Origin: Omphiscola glabra
Taxonomy: Eukaryota > Mollusca > Gastropoda > Lymnaeidae
Direction: 5' to 3'
Length of the DNA stretch: 64,000 nucleotides
Assembly (NCBI GenBank): GCA_964017045.1
Contig: OZ024809.1
Coordinates: 23,497,618 to 23,561,617, forward strand
Every line of letters starts with the position of its first letter. The stretch's first letter is position 1. The notes beneath the pieces are model-generated. The model was not told the origin of the DNA. It ran no database searches and worked only from the letters and a program-made list of their open reading frames with translations. Shown in pieces: positions 10,703 to 23,526 of this stretch. The translations under genes were made by a program, and so were the position numbers.

Positions 10703-10765
10703 GCAGCCTGGTCCCGGAGACACTAGCGCACCTGTTGACCGAATGTCTATCACTAGATGTCCCGG
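10703..10765 (+). pseudogene. Short LINE C-terminal relic (PETLAHLLTEC)
   Basis: The plus frame reads SLVPETLAHLLTECLSL. This is the short conserved segment after the HCG motif near the end of RNase H-bearing LINE polyproteins, and it is similar to APETIEPVLDECSTLA in the minus-strand fragment at 18058-18330. Only about 20 residues can be aligned, and the frame degrades after 10765. Confidence 0.5.
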
Positions 10766-11062
10766 GGGAAGCCAGGGTGGTTGGGGAACCATATATACTG
10801 GATAGATAACCATATACCGTCCGTCAACTCATATAGAGTGGATCTTGTATACTGGTCCCCTTCACTCCAGGGCACCGCAACTCTGTGGAATTACATTATG
10901 CACGGTAATCGTGTCAATGCGAACGTTTTGGGACCTTAAGAATATGGGATTTAAATTAAACAACCCATAAAAAAAAAGTTTTTCGTATTAATCTTTCATA
11001 TTCATTTTTGAATTATGTTATATTAATATTCTAATGAGCCATCTGCTTTTACGCCCTCCTCA
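10766..11062. other. No gene seen
   Basis: Possible continuation of the LINE relic up to about 10940 but without a readable protein, then AT-rich sequence. Confidence 0.4.
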
Positions 11063-11391
11063 ATTTCACCAACTATTTCACCAACTATTTCACCAACTAT
11101 TTCACCAACTATTTCAACAACTATTTCACCAACTATTTCACCAACTATTTCACCAACTATTTCACCAACTATTTCACCAACTATTTCACCAACTATTTCC
11201 CCAACTATTTCACCAACTATTTCACCAACTATTTCACCAACTATTTCACCAACTATTTCACCAACTATTTCAACAACTATTTCACCAACTATTTCACCAA
11301 CTATTTCACCAACTATTTCACCAACTATTTCACCAACTATTTCACCAACTATTTCACCAACTATTTCACCAACTATTTCACCAACTATTTC
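11063..11391. repeat. 12-bp minisatellite, about 27 copies
   Basis: The unit is CACCAACTATTT with a few CAACAACTATTT and CCCCAACTATTT variants. Because 12 is a multiple of three, both strands are open: minus reads repeated GEIV (144 codons, 11023-11457) and plus reads repeated HQLF (149 codons). Neither has other support as a gene. Confidence 0.97.
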
Positions 11392-11399
11392 AGAGAAAC

Positions 11400-11465
11400 A
11401 AAAGAAAATATTACGCACCAAACGCAATTGTGATATCTTGTTTTTTAAGAATCTCATTTAGCGCA
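11400..11465 (+). repeat. Dispersed motif AATATTACGCACCAAACG, copy 1
   Basis: Shares AAAATATTACGC(A/G)CCAAACGCA(A/G)TTG with about 23588-23615, and both are followed by a TATC/TATAT and CATTTAG segment. It is short, and its class is unknown. In both places it lies directly after a tandem array. Confidence 0.45.
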
Positions 11466-13904
11466 TTTTCATCTGCCCCTTAAAAAATAAAAAAATGATT
11501 TTAGGAAGTTGGGGATTGTGAAATGGGGTTGACAATTCGAAAGAATGTGTTGTCATCGGCAAAAAGTATGTGTGCCAAGTTTCAGCTCGATAGATTGATG
11601 TAAAGTTGGCCACATCACCATCCGAAGATTTTGCCATAAACACATTGAAAGAATGTTCCATGCCGTCGATAAGTAAACAAACAGAATAAAGTACACAAAA
11701 CTTAAGAAAACTGTTGACATGTGTGCGAATGTCATTAAACTGTTTTCATGTGTTCGAATGTCATGTCTACCGATGACATGTAAACTGCTATCTTGTGTAA
11801 GAATGTCATGTTAATTATGTTTTTCTAACAGAAAACAATTGTTGTGGAAAGACAACACGTTACGCAGGATACTTGCGCTTTGGAAACATACTTTAAAAAA
11901 AAAAAAAACATCTTAATTCTACGTAAATCTACAATACCTGTCGGAAATAGTCCCCACCTCCACTCTCCACCCAGACTCACCTGATGGCTGCCCAGACTTA
12001 TCGCCTAGCGAGCCATTGGAAATTCTAATAGAATAAAGCAGCAAGACACATACATTTGGGAGTGGCACCCTGCTGGCCCATACCCATTTCAGCTGAGGGG
12101 GAAAATCCATTTGAACTGCTTCGCGATTGAAACTTCAGACTTAGTGCATTGGCTGAAACAGTTTGTCTATTGAGAACGGTTTCAAACACAAACTTTGAAC
12201 TGCACACGACGTGTACATAGGCTAAATTGGGCAGACGTGGGGGTGGGGGTAGGATGGACGGATTAGGGGTAGCTCCGAAGTGGAAAGAAAAGTCGGGACT
12301 AGTGGAGTCAGGTTATATAATGTGGAGTATATATTCAGATTATAAAGTATATGTAAGGTTGTTAAAGTATACATTGAGACGGTAATGTATGCGTTCGGAT
12401 GTTAAGGCATGTGTTCGGATGTTAAAGTATAACATTAGATTATAACATATTAAAGATTATACAAATATTAAAGAAAAATTAAAGAAATTAAAAGATATAT
12501 TCAATTTCTTTTCTCTGCCTGCCCACCCCCAAAAAATGCCCACAAACACATGAAGAATCTTCCAATATAATAAAAGTAATAAACCGTTAGCCACTTACAG
12601 TGAAATACAATTTTGTTAATCTAAAAATGATTCCTATTTATTAAATTGGAAAGCATTAAAGGTGAAGTTAAAGGTTTTCGATGGTGGCCAACAGTTGCCA
12701 TCTTGCACTGACCAAAGCCGGTACGTTACCTAAACATATATTTGTGCACTAGCAGTGCTACAAGCATTGAAGGTAAAGCAACACTGCTTTTGGCTCATGG
12801 ATTTATTATTATTCTAAAATATTTAAAATGCCTTCTTGGTATCATCCGGTTAAATTTTTAGTGTTCTACTTTATTTTAATAGGAGGTGAGAACATAGATG
12901 ATATTATGTAGGATTAAAATTAATTAGTTATTTTCTTCAGCCCCGTCCTGGACAGTGAGGAATTAATTGAAGGGTAGTGCCAAGTCAGCAGCACACGTAT
13001 AATAGGGTGTACAGATGGAAAGGGGATAATAATCATAGGAAAGCCAATGAAAAGTTCTGAGAAAATGAAAATATTGAGAATTGCAATAAATACTATTCAA
13101 AAAGAAATGGAGAGTAATAGGATTAAGTGCAATGGTGTGGTAATATAACTATACATATCAAACCTTAGTGCCATTAGAGGGGTATCTCAGCTAACAGTTT
13201 GTGACCCGCTGTCGTGCGCGTTAGACGGTGATAGTGTCCCGGTCTTATTTATGGCTTTCATGCTTGTTTTGTTTATTCGTTTATTTTCTTACTTCGCATT
13301 TTTTCAGCCGCTTGTACAAACGGAAGGTCACAACGTGAGATAGACTTCAACGTCGAGAAGGCTCACTTTCGCTCTCTGATGAGCGGATCTGGAAGCACGG
13401 CCTCGCACACAAATAACTTCCATCCGTGCTATCGCCTGTCTAATGACATGGAGAGTCATTGCTGGATAATGAGATGAGCAATAAATGAAGAGAATAAGGC
13501 CTGGCTACGGAAAAAATGGGAAGGGAGATCATCAGTGTGCTAAGGAAGGTTTGAGAGTTGCCTGTTGATGTTTTTTTGTTATAAAACGATAATGAGAAGT
13601 TTTTTTTACAGAATTAGAAATCTCAAGGATGAACACGTGTTAAGGTTTTTCTAAAAGTTCTAATTAGAATTGAAGTTTTGTTCTCGTAAACGGCTGTTGT
13701 CTTATAATGAGAAGGTCAATAAAAATGTGTATCTGTTTTTGTCTTAGCTGGGTTAACATGATGAGAATATTATTTAAACATGAATAATTTGTTTAGAAAT
13801 GTAAGTTAAGTCCAGCAGTATAAAACACAGGGATTAGACAATGCACAACAGAAAAAAAAATAACTAACCTCGTTGTTGTCTTTTACTAGGACTGGACTTC
13901 TTCT
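11466..13904. other. 2.4 kb without a recognised gene
   Basis: Weak internal repetition only: GAATGTCAT phrases at 11720-11815 and degenerate units with GTTCGGATGTTAA at about 12330-12460. A poly(A) run is at 11893-11907. Frames of 60-67 codons show no motif. No element termini were found. Confidence 0.5.
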
Positions 13905-14033
13905 TCTTCTATATATTAAGGCCCCACGATCAATGTATTGATCATTATGGCTCCTATGAATGTAGATGGGATTTGCAATTTTTCGGTGCCTGGTGTTGGT
14001 GAGGATATTTCACTGGTTACAAGAGTGAGGGTA
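13905..14033 (-). mobile_element. LINE 3' UTR with (GAA)n tail
   Basis: Downstream of the stop codon at 14034-14036 on the minus strand. It includes ACCAGTGAAATATC, ACCAGGCAC and ATGATCAATA and ends with TATAGAAGAAGAAGAAG. The same UTR and GAA tail occur on the plus strand at 36165-36292, so this is a family-specific 3' end. Confidence 0.8.
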
Positions 14034-14510
14034 TCATGCACTGGGGGTTGGGAGGGCTGAGGCAAGAGACGCAAATGAGTCAAGTGTTGTCGCCTCAACT
14101 GTTCCTTTTGAAAGCTTGTTCCAGTCCCTGATTGTCTTTGGCAGGAATGAGCAGTTCCTATACTGGCTTTTCGCTGGTATGAGCCGGAACTGCCTGTCAT
14201 GGCCTCATCGCTGTCTTTGGGGAAGAGGGACGAGTTTCTGTTTAATGCCAGAACAGTGGACTAGTCCATTATTTATCTTGTAAATCATGGAGAGCCTGGA
14301 TTGTCTTTGTCGTTCCTCCAATAGTGACCAGCCCAGTATTTCCAGTATGCTGCCAACACTAGAGGTATTCCTGTAGCGGTTCAGCACAAAGCGTGCTGCC
14401 CGTCGCTGTACTGCGTCCAAACTGTGGATACTCTTCTGGGTGAATGTGTCCAAGACCGAAGATGCATAATCTAAAAGCGGCCGGACAAAGGCACTATAGG
14501 CTCTTTCTTT
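14034..14510 (-). pseudogene. CR1/Jockey-like LINE RT C-terminus with an internal stop
   Basis: The minus frame from 14510 reads KERAYSAFVRPLLDYASSVL, then AVQRRAARFVLNRYRNTSSV and LEERQRQSRLSMIYKINNGL, the conserved tail of CR1/Jockey reverse transcriptases. An in-frame TGA at 14205-14207 breaks it. After that the same frame continues to NCSFLPKTIRDWNKLSKGTV and a TGA at 14034-14036. It is 5'-truncated (stop directly upstream of 14510), as expected from incomplete reverse transcription, and is not functional. Confidence 0.9.
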
Positions 14511-15120
14511 CGTGTGCTACATAACTGACAGTTCCTGTTTCCACCATTTGCGAGTTCACATTTTTAATTTTAAGTCATAGCTCGAAAAATGCTTAAACAA
14601 GTTCATGTTTGTGTAATTTGGTCTTTAAGAATCCTAAATATAGTGGATCTTACATAAGTTTTGTGTATGAAACTGTATCCCTTTTATAATTTATACTATT
14701 TTTTGAATGCCAAAACTGCTAGAGCTAGGTTCATCCCTTATTAAGTAAAGGCATAATTGCTTCGGGTATTTTAAGATCTATCCATCGTGTTATGTGGTAA
14801 GAACGCGTGTCACCTTACTCAACATCTGTCATTTCATTCATATTATGTGCATTTCTTGAACAACTTAAAATCTAGACATGCTCTAGATAGAATTGACTTC
14901 TAATTGGCATCATCGTAATAAATACATACAACCCCAAATATGTTTTACTCTCAGAAGCAAAATCATTCTGAACCAGTGGTATCTGACACAAACCCCACGA
15001 ACGCACAATTTGCGGAGATGGGTAAATTTCAGACAGATTTACAAAAAATGTATTTAAAAATAGCAGTTTACAATGAATAAAAACACAATTAGTTTGTTGG
15101 TAACTTTATGTTTCTCTTCC
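14511..15120. other. No gene seen
   Basis: AT-rich sequence with no recognised protein or repeat. Confidence 0.5.
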
Positions 15121-15250
15121 ACTTTTTTTATTGTTTCAGTGTTTTATTGTTTCACATTTTATTGTTTCACTATTTCATTGTTTCACTGTTTTATTGTTTC
15201 ACTATTTCATTTTTTCACTGTTTTATTGCTTCACTTTTTATTGTTTCAAA
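15121..15250. repeat. T-rich short tandem repeat
   Basis: About a dozen imperfect TTTCACTRTTTTATTG phrases of 10-11 and 21 bases. The 62-77-codon frames rich in F, C and L across it are artefacts. Confidence 0.8.
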
Positions 15251-15440
15251 GGGTGTCGTAGAATCGAGGCTAGAAAATACTCCAACTATTTATATTTACC
15301 GTTTCCTAGTTGTTTGGGTGGAGTGGTGGGGGTTACCTTAGGTTACTAATAAATAGAAAAAAAGTGTCATGGTCAGAGAGGCAGGGACAGTCCAATGCCC
15401 GACTTGGAGGAACACAGGCTGAAGAGACGAACTGTGCATC

Positions 15441-16180
15441 AGTAGTATAGTGTATGGGCACATCTATTTATTCAAGCCACTAGTAGTGTGGATGGACGCA
15501 TTTATTTACTGAAGCAGGTAGTAGATGGATGGACACATTTATTTACTGAAGCAGGTAGTAGATGGATAGACACATTTATTTACTGAAGCAGGTAGTAGAT
15601 GGATGGACACATTTATTTACTGAAGCAGGTAGTAAATGGATAGACACATTTATTTACTGAAGCAGGTAGTAGATGGATGGACACATTTATTTACTGAAGC
15701 AGGTAGTAGATGGATGGACACATTTATTTACTGAAGCAGGTAGTAGATGGATGGACACATTTATTTACTGAAGCAGGTAGTAGATGGATAGACACATTTA
15801 TTTACTGAAGCAGGTAGTAGATGGATGGACACATTTATTTACTGAAGCAGGTAGTAGATGGATGGACACATTTATTTACTGAAGCAGGTAGTAGATGGAT
15901 AGACACATTTATTTACTGAAGCGGGAAGTAGATGGATGGACACATTAATTTACTGAAGCAGGTAGTAGATGGATGGACACATTTATTTACTGAAGCAGGT
16001 AGTAGATGGATGGACACATTTATTTACTGAAGCAGGTAGTAGATGGATGGACACGTTTATTTACTGAAGCAGGTAGTAGATGGATTGACACATTTATTTA
16101 CTGAAGCAGGTAGTAGATGGATGGACACATTTATTTACTGAAGCTGGTAGTAGATGGATAAACACATTTATTAACTGAGG
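15441..16180. repeat. 37-bp minisatellite, about 20 copies
   Basis: The unit contains GGACACATTTATTTACTGAA and GCAGGTAGTAGATGGAT. The central copies are nearly identical, with the GGATGGACAC/GGATAGACAC alternation as the main variation. The edge units are degenerate. Confidence 0.96.
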
Positions 16181-16870
16181 CGGATAATTGTAATAGTAAA
16201 AAATGATATCAATTGAATATGTCTAAAGTTATTTTTGCTAAAACCTTTAAAAAAAGAGTTGTTGACTTTGGATATTTTGGCTTGAACTATTAACAAAAAC
16301 GATGCTAAATAAATTTGAACAAAAATTAAGTTGGAGGTCGAAATTAACAATTGAAAAAATTTTATCCAATGACCGCGCCAATTGTATTTCTACATTAATA
16401 CACGTTTCAAAGTGATATGAACAGTTGTTTTTTTATGATAAGATTGCTGTTTGTTATATACGACATGTTCTATTTCTAAACACGTTCCCTCTTTTTTTCA
16501 CGATTTCATACATTATAAAGCAACAGCGGTACGTTATAAGGAGTAAAATAATTCGATAAGCATGAATAGAGATAAAGACATTTTAAATGTATGTGTTGGC
16601 AGATATAAGGTGGAGGGTGTGTGTGAGGGTTGTGTGAGGGTGTGGGTGATTGTGTGTGTGAGAGGAGTGGGTAGTATCACTCGGCCCAAGGACTTTCCCG
16701 AAGTCACAGTTATTTTGTCTTCGCCCAATCAACCAGTGCAACAGGTCGTTAAGGAATGTGGAGTGCGTCCTAACTGTCAGATTTGTGTTCTAATGATTCT
16801 GCACTTACTTGCACCGTACGGCACTTAAAAATGTTCAAGATAAGCGCATCTCTGCCTATTGTTTTCATTT
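16181..16870. other. No gene; short (GT)n-rich segment
   Basis: AT-rich sequence, then GTGTGTGAGGGTGTGG phrases at about 16612-16665. The 88-codon plus frame over it has no known motif. Confidence 0.5.
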
Positions 16871-17336
<466 letters not shown>

Positions 17337-18045
17337 TTACGTAATCTCTGTCTGTCCATCTGTCTGTCAATCTATATCTTTCTCTCTATCTTTCTCACCA
17401 TCTCTCTCTCTCTCACACACACACACATTTTCTCCCACTCTCTCTATCACTCTCTTTCTCTCTCTCTCTGTCTATTTCTCTTTCAGTCTCTATTACTATA
17501 TATCTCTCTATCTTTTTCTCCATATCTCTCTGACGCTCTCGCTGTGTATCTCACTATATATTTCTCTTATACCCTTTCACTCTTTCTCACCCTCAATATG
17601 AAATTCTCTCACTATCTATATCCCTCTTCTCTCTCTCTCTCTCTCACTGTCTCTCCCCCACTCCTTTTCACTCTCTCTCTTACTCTTTCTCAATATCTCT
17701 CACTCTCTCTCTCCCACTCGTTCTACCAGTGTCTGTCTGTAACTCTCTCTCTCTGTCTCACTCTCTCACAGAATCTATCTTACTCACTCTCCACTCTCTC
17801 TCCCACCGTCTATCTCTCACTCTCTCTCACTCTTTCACACACTCTCTCTCACCCTCTCTCTCTCACTTTCTATCTCTTTCTCAATTTCTCTCCACTCTCT
17901 CCCATTCTCTGTCCCACTGTCTATTTCTCACTCACTCTCTCTCACTCTCTCTCTCACTTTCTCTCTCTTTCTCAATTTCTCTCCCACTATCTCCTATTCT
18001 CTGTCCCACTCTCTGTCTCTCTCTCTCTCTCTCTCTGAAAATCTG
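17337..18045. repeat. CT-rich simple-sequence block
   Basis: Imperfect CTCT with interspersed TCTCACTCTCTCT and TCTGTC phrases. It is continuous in composition with 18330-18400, from which it is separated by the LINE fragment at 18058-18330. Confidence 0.95.
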
Positions 18046-18057
18046 AAAAGGACCGAG

Positions 18058-18330
18058 CTATTGCTCTTTAATGGCCCCGGCAAGTAAGGTACAGGCCTGC
18101 CTCATCTGGTGGGCAGTCCCGTAGATAAGACTCTCGACATGGTTGGCTGGGAGGGCCCCAGTCACTCCAGTCGCCAGGGTTGAGCACTCATCTAGAACGG
18201 GCTCGATCGTCTCCGGTGCCTGACCACAGTGGCGGTGCAGTGGGTGTAATCTATTCAGATAGCTGCGGGTAGGGCAATGTTCTGTTCTCATCTGCGTAAT
18301 GAGACTCTGCTGGTGGCGTTTAAGACTCTC
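18058..18330 (-). pseudogene. LINE C-terminal fragment (HCG...PETIE) inside the CT array
   Basis: The minus frame reads QQSLITQMRTEHCPTRSYLN and then HRHCGQAPETIEPVLDECST, ending at a stop at 18058-18060. This is the conserved region after the RNase H domain in several animal LINE clades. The open frame extends upstream only because the flanking CT repeat is open. CT repeats lie on both sides, so the fragment most likely inserted into the microsatellite. Confidence 0.75.
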
Positions 18331-18400
18331 TCTCTCTAACTCTATCTCTCTCTTTCTCTCTCTCTCTTTCTCTCTCACTCTGTCTCACACACACACTCTA
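18331..18400. repeat. CT-rich array, right part
   Basis: Resumes the CT-rich pattern after the LINE fragment. Confidence 0.85.
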
Positions 18401-19417
18401 TATCTCTTTCTTTGTGTGTGTTACTGTTGCCCTTATTTAATGTTTACTGTTGACATTTAAACAGGACCTTGACTATCTAAATCTTTGCCTTGCTTTGTCT
18501 AATGCAGGAGTCACCAATCTACGGCCCGCGGACCAGATCCGGCCCTCGAGGTCAGTTCATCGGGCCAACTGACAGTAATTGAACTTGCTTGATAAAAAGT
18601 ATGAAACACGAGACGTTGTGATACAATTTCAATATTATGTTTAGAATACTAGGAGATATTCACACTTATGGAGACCTACTGGCTGCTATGCTCTTTAAAT
18701 TTACCATTTTAAATTTTAAACTATTGTATCTAGATTTTCTTGTTATTATAGATTTAAGATATGTTTACCCTCGAACTCCTACAATCGCACAATATCGTCT
18801 CAAAATCGAACAGCATCTTAATAGAAAATAAATAAACATACAGTATTTAAAATGAATACAATAACTGCTTGCATCGCAGTGTCTAGTGATCCAGTTAAGC
18901 TGGTGCAAAAAAAGTTGACTTCTAAAAGTAGATGACCCACGTTTATAATAGAATCTGATGTCACTTAGTTTTGCAGACGTGTATTCGCTATTGATATTAT
19001 TTTATATTGAATGGACGTACAGATCACAGTATCACAGTATATCACTAGTAAAAATAAAGTTACTGGTGAAATTTAACGTGGTTCAAACTCGAACTACGAT
19101 CATAATAAAACAAGATGTATTTAATGATAATAAATTAACAAATGATGACATTAAAAAAATCTACCAAGTAACTTTATTTTTTTTTTTATAAAAGACAAAC
19201 TGGTTTTAAAAAATATATATAAATTAAGAATCAATTTCCATTAAGTATATTCCGCTAATATATTATAGTCTGAAAACTAATACAAACTGGGGAGTGAATG
19301 GGTGAAAGAAATAGGAGTCTTATACAACATACGGGGATATTAAGATCGTCGCCGCTGTTGGAATAAACAGCCCTTCGGCAAGTTGTGCGGAGACCATAAG
19401 AATTTGGAGAGAACAAA

Positions 19418-19537
19418 GTGCTGCAGATGCGTGAGAAAGCTAGGAACTTGATCTGGTATTCTCTGGCACTGGATGAGTCTACTGATCTTCACAATTTCTC
19501 GTGTTTATTTGTGGTGTCAATTTGGACTTTCAGGTAA
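19418..19537 (+). pseudogene. hAT transposase relic with ALDESTD motif
   Basis: The plus frame reads EKARNLIWYSLALDESTDLH followed by NFSCLFVVSIWTF, then a stop. ALDESTD (19466-19486) is the conserved block around the first catalytic aspartate of this hAT group. About 40 residues are readable out of the roughly 600 of an intact enzyme. The orientation matches the element at 18505-20282. Confidence 0.85.
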
Positions 19538-19808
19538 GGGAAGAGTTGGCATCCGTTTGAAGCATGCATTATGTCTGTGAGCAAACATTTTCAAAAGTAA
19601 TGTATGTGAAGTCAACACATCGAACACGATGGATTGATGAACATTTGAAAAAATTCTTTTGATTGGATGCAGCAATTCCAAATCAAACATTGATGATATC
19701 TTGAAAGCCAAACGTCAGTTTCAAAAATCTCACTACAGTTTTTTCTGCTGCTTAGTTTGTGAGATTCGAATATGTGCGCACTATGTCTGATGTAACTACA
19801 TGTATCTA

Positions 19809-20040
19809 CAGTGGAACCCCGCTACAACGCGCACCGACATAACGCGAATTCGGATATAACGCGGTCGTAGCATGGCTCCTGAAATTTTGCATATTCATTC
19901 ACATGGAGAAAAAAATTTGGAGAAAAGTAAAAAAAACAAAACAAGAAATTAACTTCATTTTGGGCATGAGATTAGTTGCGACTTTTAAAATAATATGATC
20001 GTGGCATGGTTCCTGAAATTTGAAATTCATTTACTGTATC
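19809..20040. mobile_element. Possible pogo/Tigger-type MITE fragment nested in the hAT
   Basis: The end CAGTGGAACCCCGCTACAAC preceded by TA, followed by ACATAACGCG and GGATATAACGCGG, resembles pogo-group termini, which duplicate TA. GTCGTAGCATGGCTCCTGAA recurs, diverged, at about 19998. The opposite terminal repeat was not found, so this is a fragment at best. Confidence 0.45.
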
Positions 20041-20290
20041 TTTTTGCTAACTTCCTTGATAACTTTTTTTTAGTAATTAAATATGTTGGTTGTCCTTGCG
20101 TTTTTGCATCGCACGCCACTCAACCACGATTAACATGGAATATTAAACATAGTGTTTCGTCTGTTTTTCCCTCAGAGCTATCGTTCTGGCTCGCAAGTAT
20201 TGATCAGAATGTTTATCCGGCCCGCGCTCGTCATCTTTGCCCAGTTACGCTGCCCGCCGTGAAAAGAGTTTGGTGACCCCTGGTCTAATT

Positions 20291-21892
20291 TATATGTACT
20301 GACAATTATTTCCTTGTTACTCTGTCTTTGTCTTGCCATGTCTTGTCATGTCTTGCCGAGTCAAGTTAAATGTCTCGTCTCTGTGTCCGTTCCGTCTCAT
20401 CGCGTCTTTCTGTGTCTTATTGCTGTGCCTTGAGAGGTTTTGTGTCGTTTGTCTTATGTCTTATTTCTGTGTCTTTTTTGTCTTATCTGTATATGCATAT
20501 GTCTTGTTTTAGTCCATTGTTTCTTGGTGTGTCTAGTCGAGTCCATTGAAACACTTAACATAATATTTAAAACAATGATAGCCTACACATCAGAGTCATG
20601 TAGGGTAACCAAACAATTTACCAAGACTAACTGGCAATGGTATTTAGACCAACAGACAAGTGTTTCATCAACTCAGCGACGAGTCCCATATCCTGGACAG
20701 GTTTACTTAACGTAATACCCTGACACATCCTGACATTTAATGGCTGTTGGTCATAGACCGAAACTCAACCAAGAAATCATAACTCACGTAGCAGATTAAT
20801 ACATACGATGAATTCAGCAAAAGACGGGACTATTTGGGGTCAGCCCTATTGGCGCGCTTGAAAATTAGTGTACTCTTAGAATGTTAGACAGGAAGGCGTA
20901 TGAATCGATTGTCTACCGACACTTGTTTCGTTGAATTCATAATAATTCTCTTAACTCAGAGGATTGCTACTAATTATTTATTTCATACTGATTCTGTGCA
21001 TTTTAGCATTTATTCAAGTATTAGATGTCAAATGATATATTACAAGTAATAGACTGATGTTTGAGCATTCTTCGACTTTGACATTTTGATTTGACCCAAA
21101 AATGCTATCAGCACCACTAATATATAACCAAATGAGAGAAAGTTTAATTGGTTACATACGCCAAACAATTCTCAAATTCGTGTACACTGTAAACTGCCCT
21201 TCTCAATCTAAAAACAAAACAATCAAAAAAAGAGAGATGAAATAAAGGCCAAGAATCTTAACCACCCAACTGCAACTGCTGCATTATCTCCCCCCTCACC
21301 TTTCCCTTCTACGTACCCATGTTGTATTTTCCGTTCGTCTGTATGATGCACTGAATGCCCTCTCATCAAGATTGACGCTTTTCGATTCTTCGAGCCGCGC
21401 AGTGATACGAAATTACATCCGCGCAAGAATACATCCTGGCAGATAACATCCAATCATCGCAGATTACATGCCAACATGAAAACTGTGATTTGTTGCTACG
21501 AGAATTTGTTAATGACGTAAAGAGCTTTCCATGTGCTTAGAGCGGTTGTTTGGAAGCGTTAAAATCCTTGGCTACAGTAAACAGTTGCTATTGTGTCGTT
21601 AAAGTACTTAATAGCTCATGGCGACTTCACATTCAATATGGGGTTTGCTGATAAATGATTACATGAGTTTAGTCGCTCAAGAGGAAAAGATTTTCTTTTT
21701 AAAAAAAAAAGTTCATGATAATTTATGAAGTGGATCAATAACCTTGACCTGAAATTTGGTTTGAGGGCAATCGGTTAAAATGTGCAAAAATCGTTATTTT
21801 ATTTACTCTTTCCGGGTGTAGTAAACGGGTTTTCGTAAATTCCTTTCGAAACATTACAGTACACGAAGCTTGAGAATGTGTGTAAAACCTTG
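20291..21892. other. 1.6 kb without a recognised gene
   Basis: Starts with a T/G-rich stretch of TGTCTTG phrases (about 20320-20530), then mixed AT-rich sequence. The 91- and 76-codon frames show no motif. Confidence 0.5.
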
Positions 21893-22155
21893 TTAAATCT
21901 GTTATTATCTGGCACTGGGTGAGTCTACTGATCTTCACAAGTTAGATCTGTTATTATCTGGCACTGGGTGAGTCTACTGATCTTTACAAGTTAGATCTGT
22001 TATTATCTGGCACTGGGTGAGTCTACTGATCTTCACAAGTTAGATCTGTTATTATCTGGCATATGGGTGAGTCTACTGATCTTCACAAGTTAGACCTGTT
22101 ATTCTCTGGCACTGGGTGAGTCTACTGATCTTCACAAGTTAGACCTGTTATTTTA
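21893..22155 (+). repeat. 49-bp minisatellite derived from hAT transposase sequence
   Basis: Five and a part copies of a 49-bp unit holding TCTGGCACTGGGTGAGTCTA and CTGATCTTCACAAG. The unit aligns over its whole length with 19449-19497, which encodes LALDESTDLHN in the hAT relic 2.4 kb upstream. One copy has an extra base (about 22060). Confidence 0.9.
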
Positions 22156-23402
22156 AAGTGAATATAGTTTAACTTTATTGGTGGGTTATAAATTGAGTGG
22201 TACACTATGGTAACACATTCACTTGCGGGTACAGAGAGTGCTATGAGTAAGAACGTTTTCTTTTATTACAATGGGAAAAAAAACATTACTTTCTACTGCC
22301 ATTTAAGATGCACCTACGCAGGGACACCTTAGGTACACCTCTGTACACTATTTAAAAACATTATTTTATAACAAACATTTACATTTTTAGAAAGTGGTTC
22401 CGAAATGCAACTTTCTCTTCCAAATTCAGTGATGTTTATATTTGAGAATCACCATAAGCACTAGCACACTTGAGCATGTAAATTCATCCATCATTCTAAC
22501 ATCCACCCAACGCCCTATTACCTCCCCCTCACACACACACACACGTACAAAACGCCGGACGGGTTGTAATGAGTTCGGGTCTAAAATTGAAACACGTTCA
22601 AAACAGGCAATCAGGCACAGCTCCCAGGATCTAATGAGCAGTCTGCGCACCAGATGATTTTTTTAAAATTGTTAGTTTATAAATGATAAGTGGCAGCTTG
22701 TACCACGTGAGCAGTAAACCCCCCCCCCCTTTCCCGGCCACACACGCCGTGTATAGAATCAACTGCACTCATTCTGAGATCCATTTACAACAACACCACC
22801 AACAACTATGTCGATAAGTTGTACAATAAAAATGGATGTGATGACCGAGTAGCATGATAATCAAACATAATTATCGCCAACTGTAATTGAATACACGATT
22901 TGTTTCCTGAGCGCTTCTAGACACCAGAAGTCCAATGATACATCGTCTGACCAACACTGCCTACAGCAAGCCAATGAACTAAGTAATCGTTATATTTTTC
23001 AAGCTGTTGACATTAAGCATATTTACGCGAATTTGCCTATGCAGATAGATTGTTATGTAATTCCCCTTCTGTCACTACCCGGGTAACACCGGGTAACATA
23101 TTCAAGTTTCTTATGTGTCATGTTATAAAGTCTTATGTGTATTTTATTCTCAATCGATGTCGATCATCCTGAGAGATGCAGCATTATTTCCTTTTGTCAT
23201 ATCATTCTCTATGTTAAACAACTTTTATTTTTACATTGAAAACTTCAAACCTCTTCTAAATCATGCTTGAGATTAATACGTTTGATGATCTCTCTCATCA
23301 ATAGTGATCGCCGATCATTCTACCCAATCATCCCTAACAACGATATTTCTATTCAAAGAAATACTTAACATACGGTTTAGGGCATTGTTTGCAAAATTAT
23401 CT
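22156..23402. other. 1.2 kb without a recognised gene
   Basis: A (CA)n of about 7 units at 22531-22543 and a poly(C) run near 22720. Overlapping 71-74-codon frames on both strands carry no motif. Confidence 0.5.
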
Positions 23403-23526
23403 GTCACGAGCCGGTACCGGGCCACAACAGCAAAATTACCGGTCACGAGCTGGTACCGGGCCACCACAGCAAAATTACGGTCACGAGCTGGTACCGGTAC
23501 CGGGCCACAACAGCAAAATTGCCGGT
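23403..23526. repeat. 39-bp tandem repeat, about three copies
   Basis: The unit contains CGAGCTGGTACCGGGCCAC and ACAGCAAAATTACCGGT. The third unit has a duplicated GGTACC. The 131-codon plus frame (23304-23699) runs through it because 39 is a multiple of three and is not credible as a gene. Confidence 0.9.

Larger units (their letters stand above)
18505..20282 (+). mobile_element. hAT element, 1.78 kb, degenerate
   Basis: It begins CAGGAGTCACCAA and ends TTTGGTGACCCCTG, an imperfect inverted pair. The flanks GTCTAATG (18497-18504) and GTCTAATT (20283-20290) match at 7 of 8. GGCCCGCGGACC-type subterminal sequence is typical of GTF2IRD2/ZMYM-related hAT elements (family knowledge). A transposase fragment lies at 19418-19537. 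The rest of the coding region is gone or unreadable, so the copy is non-autonomous. Confidence 0.87.

Noticed and set aside
11023..11483. GEIV/HQLF repeat proteins
   Set aside because: 12-bp minisatellite open on both strands, with no unique flanking coding sequence.
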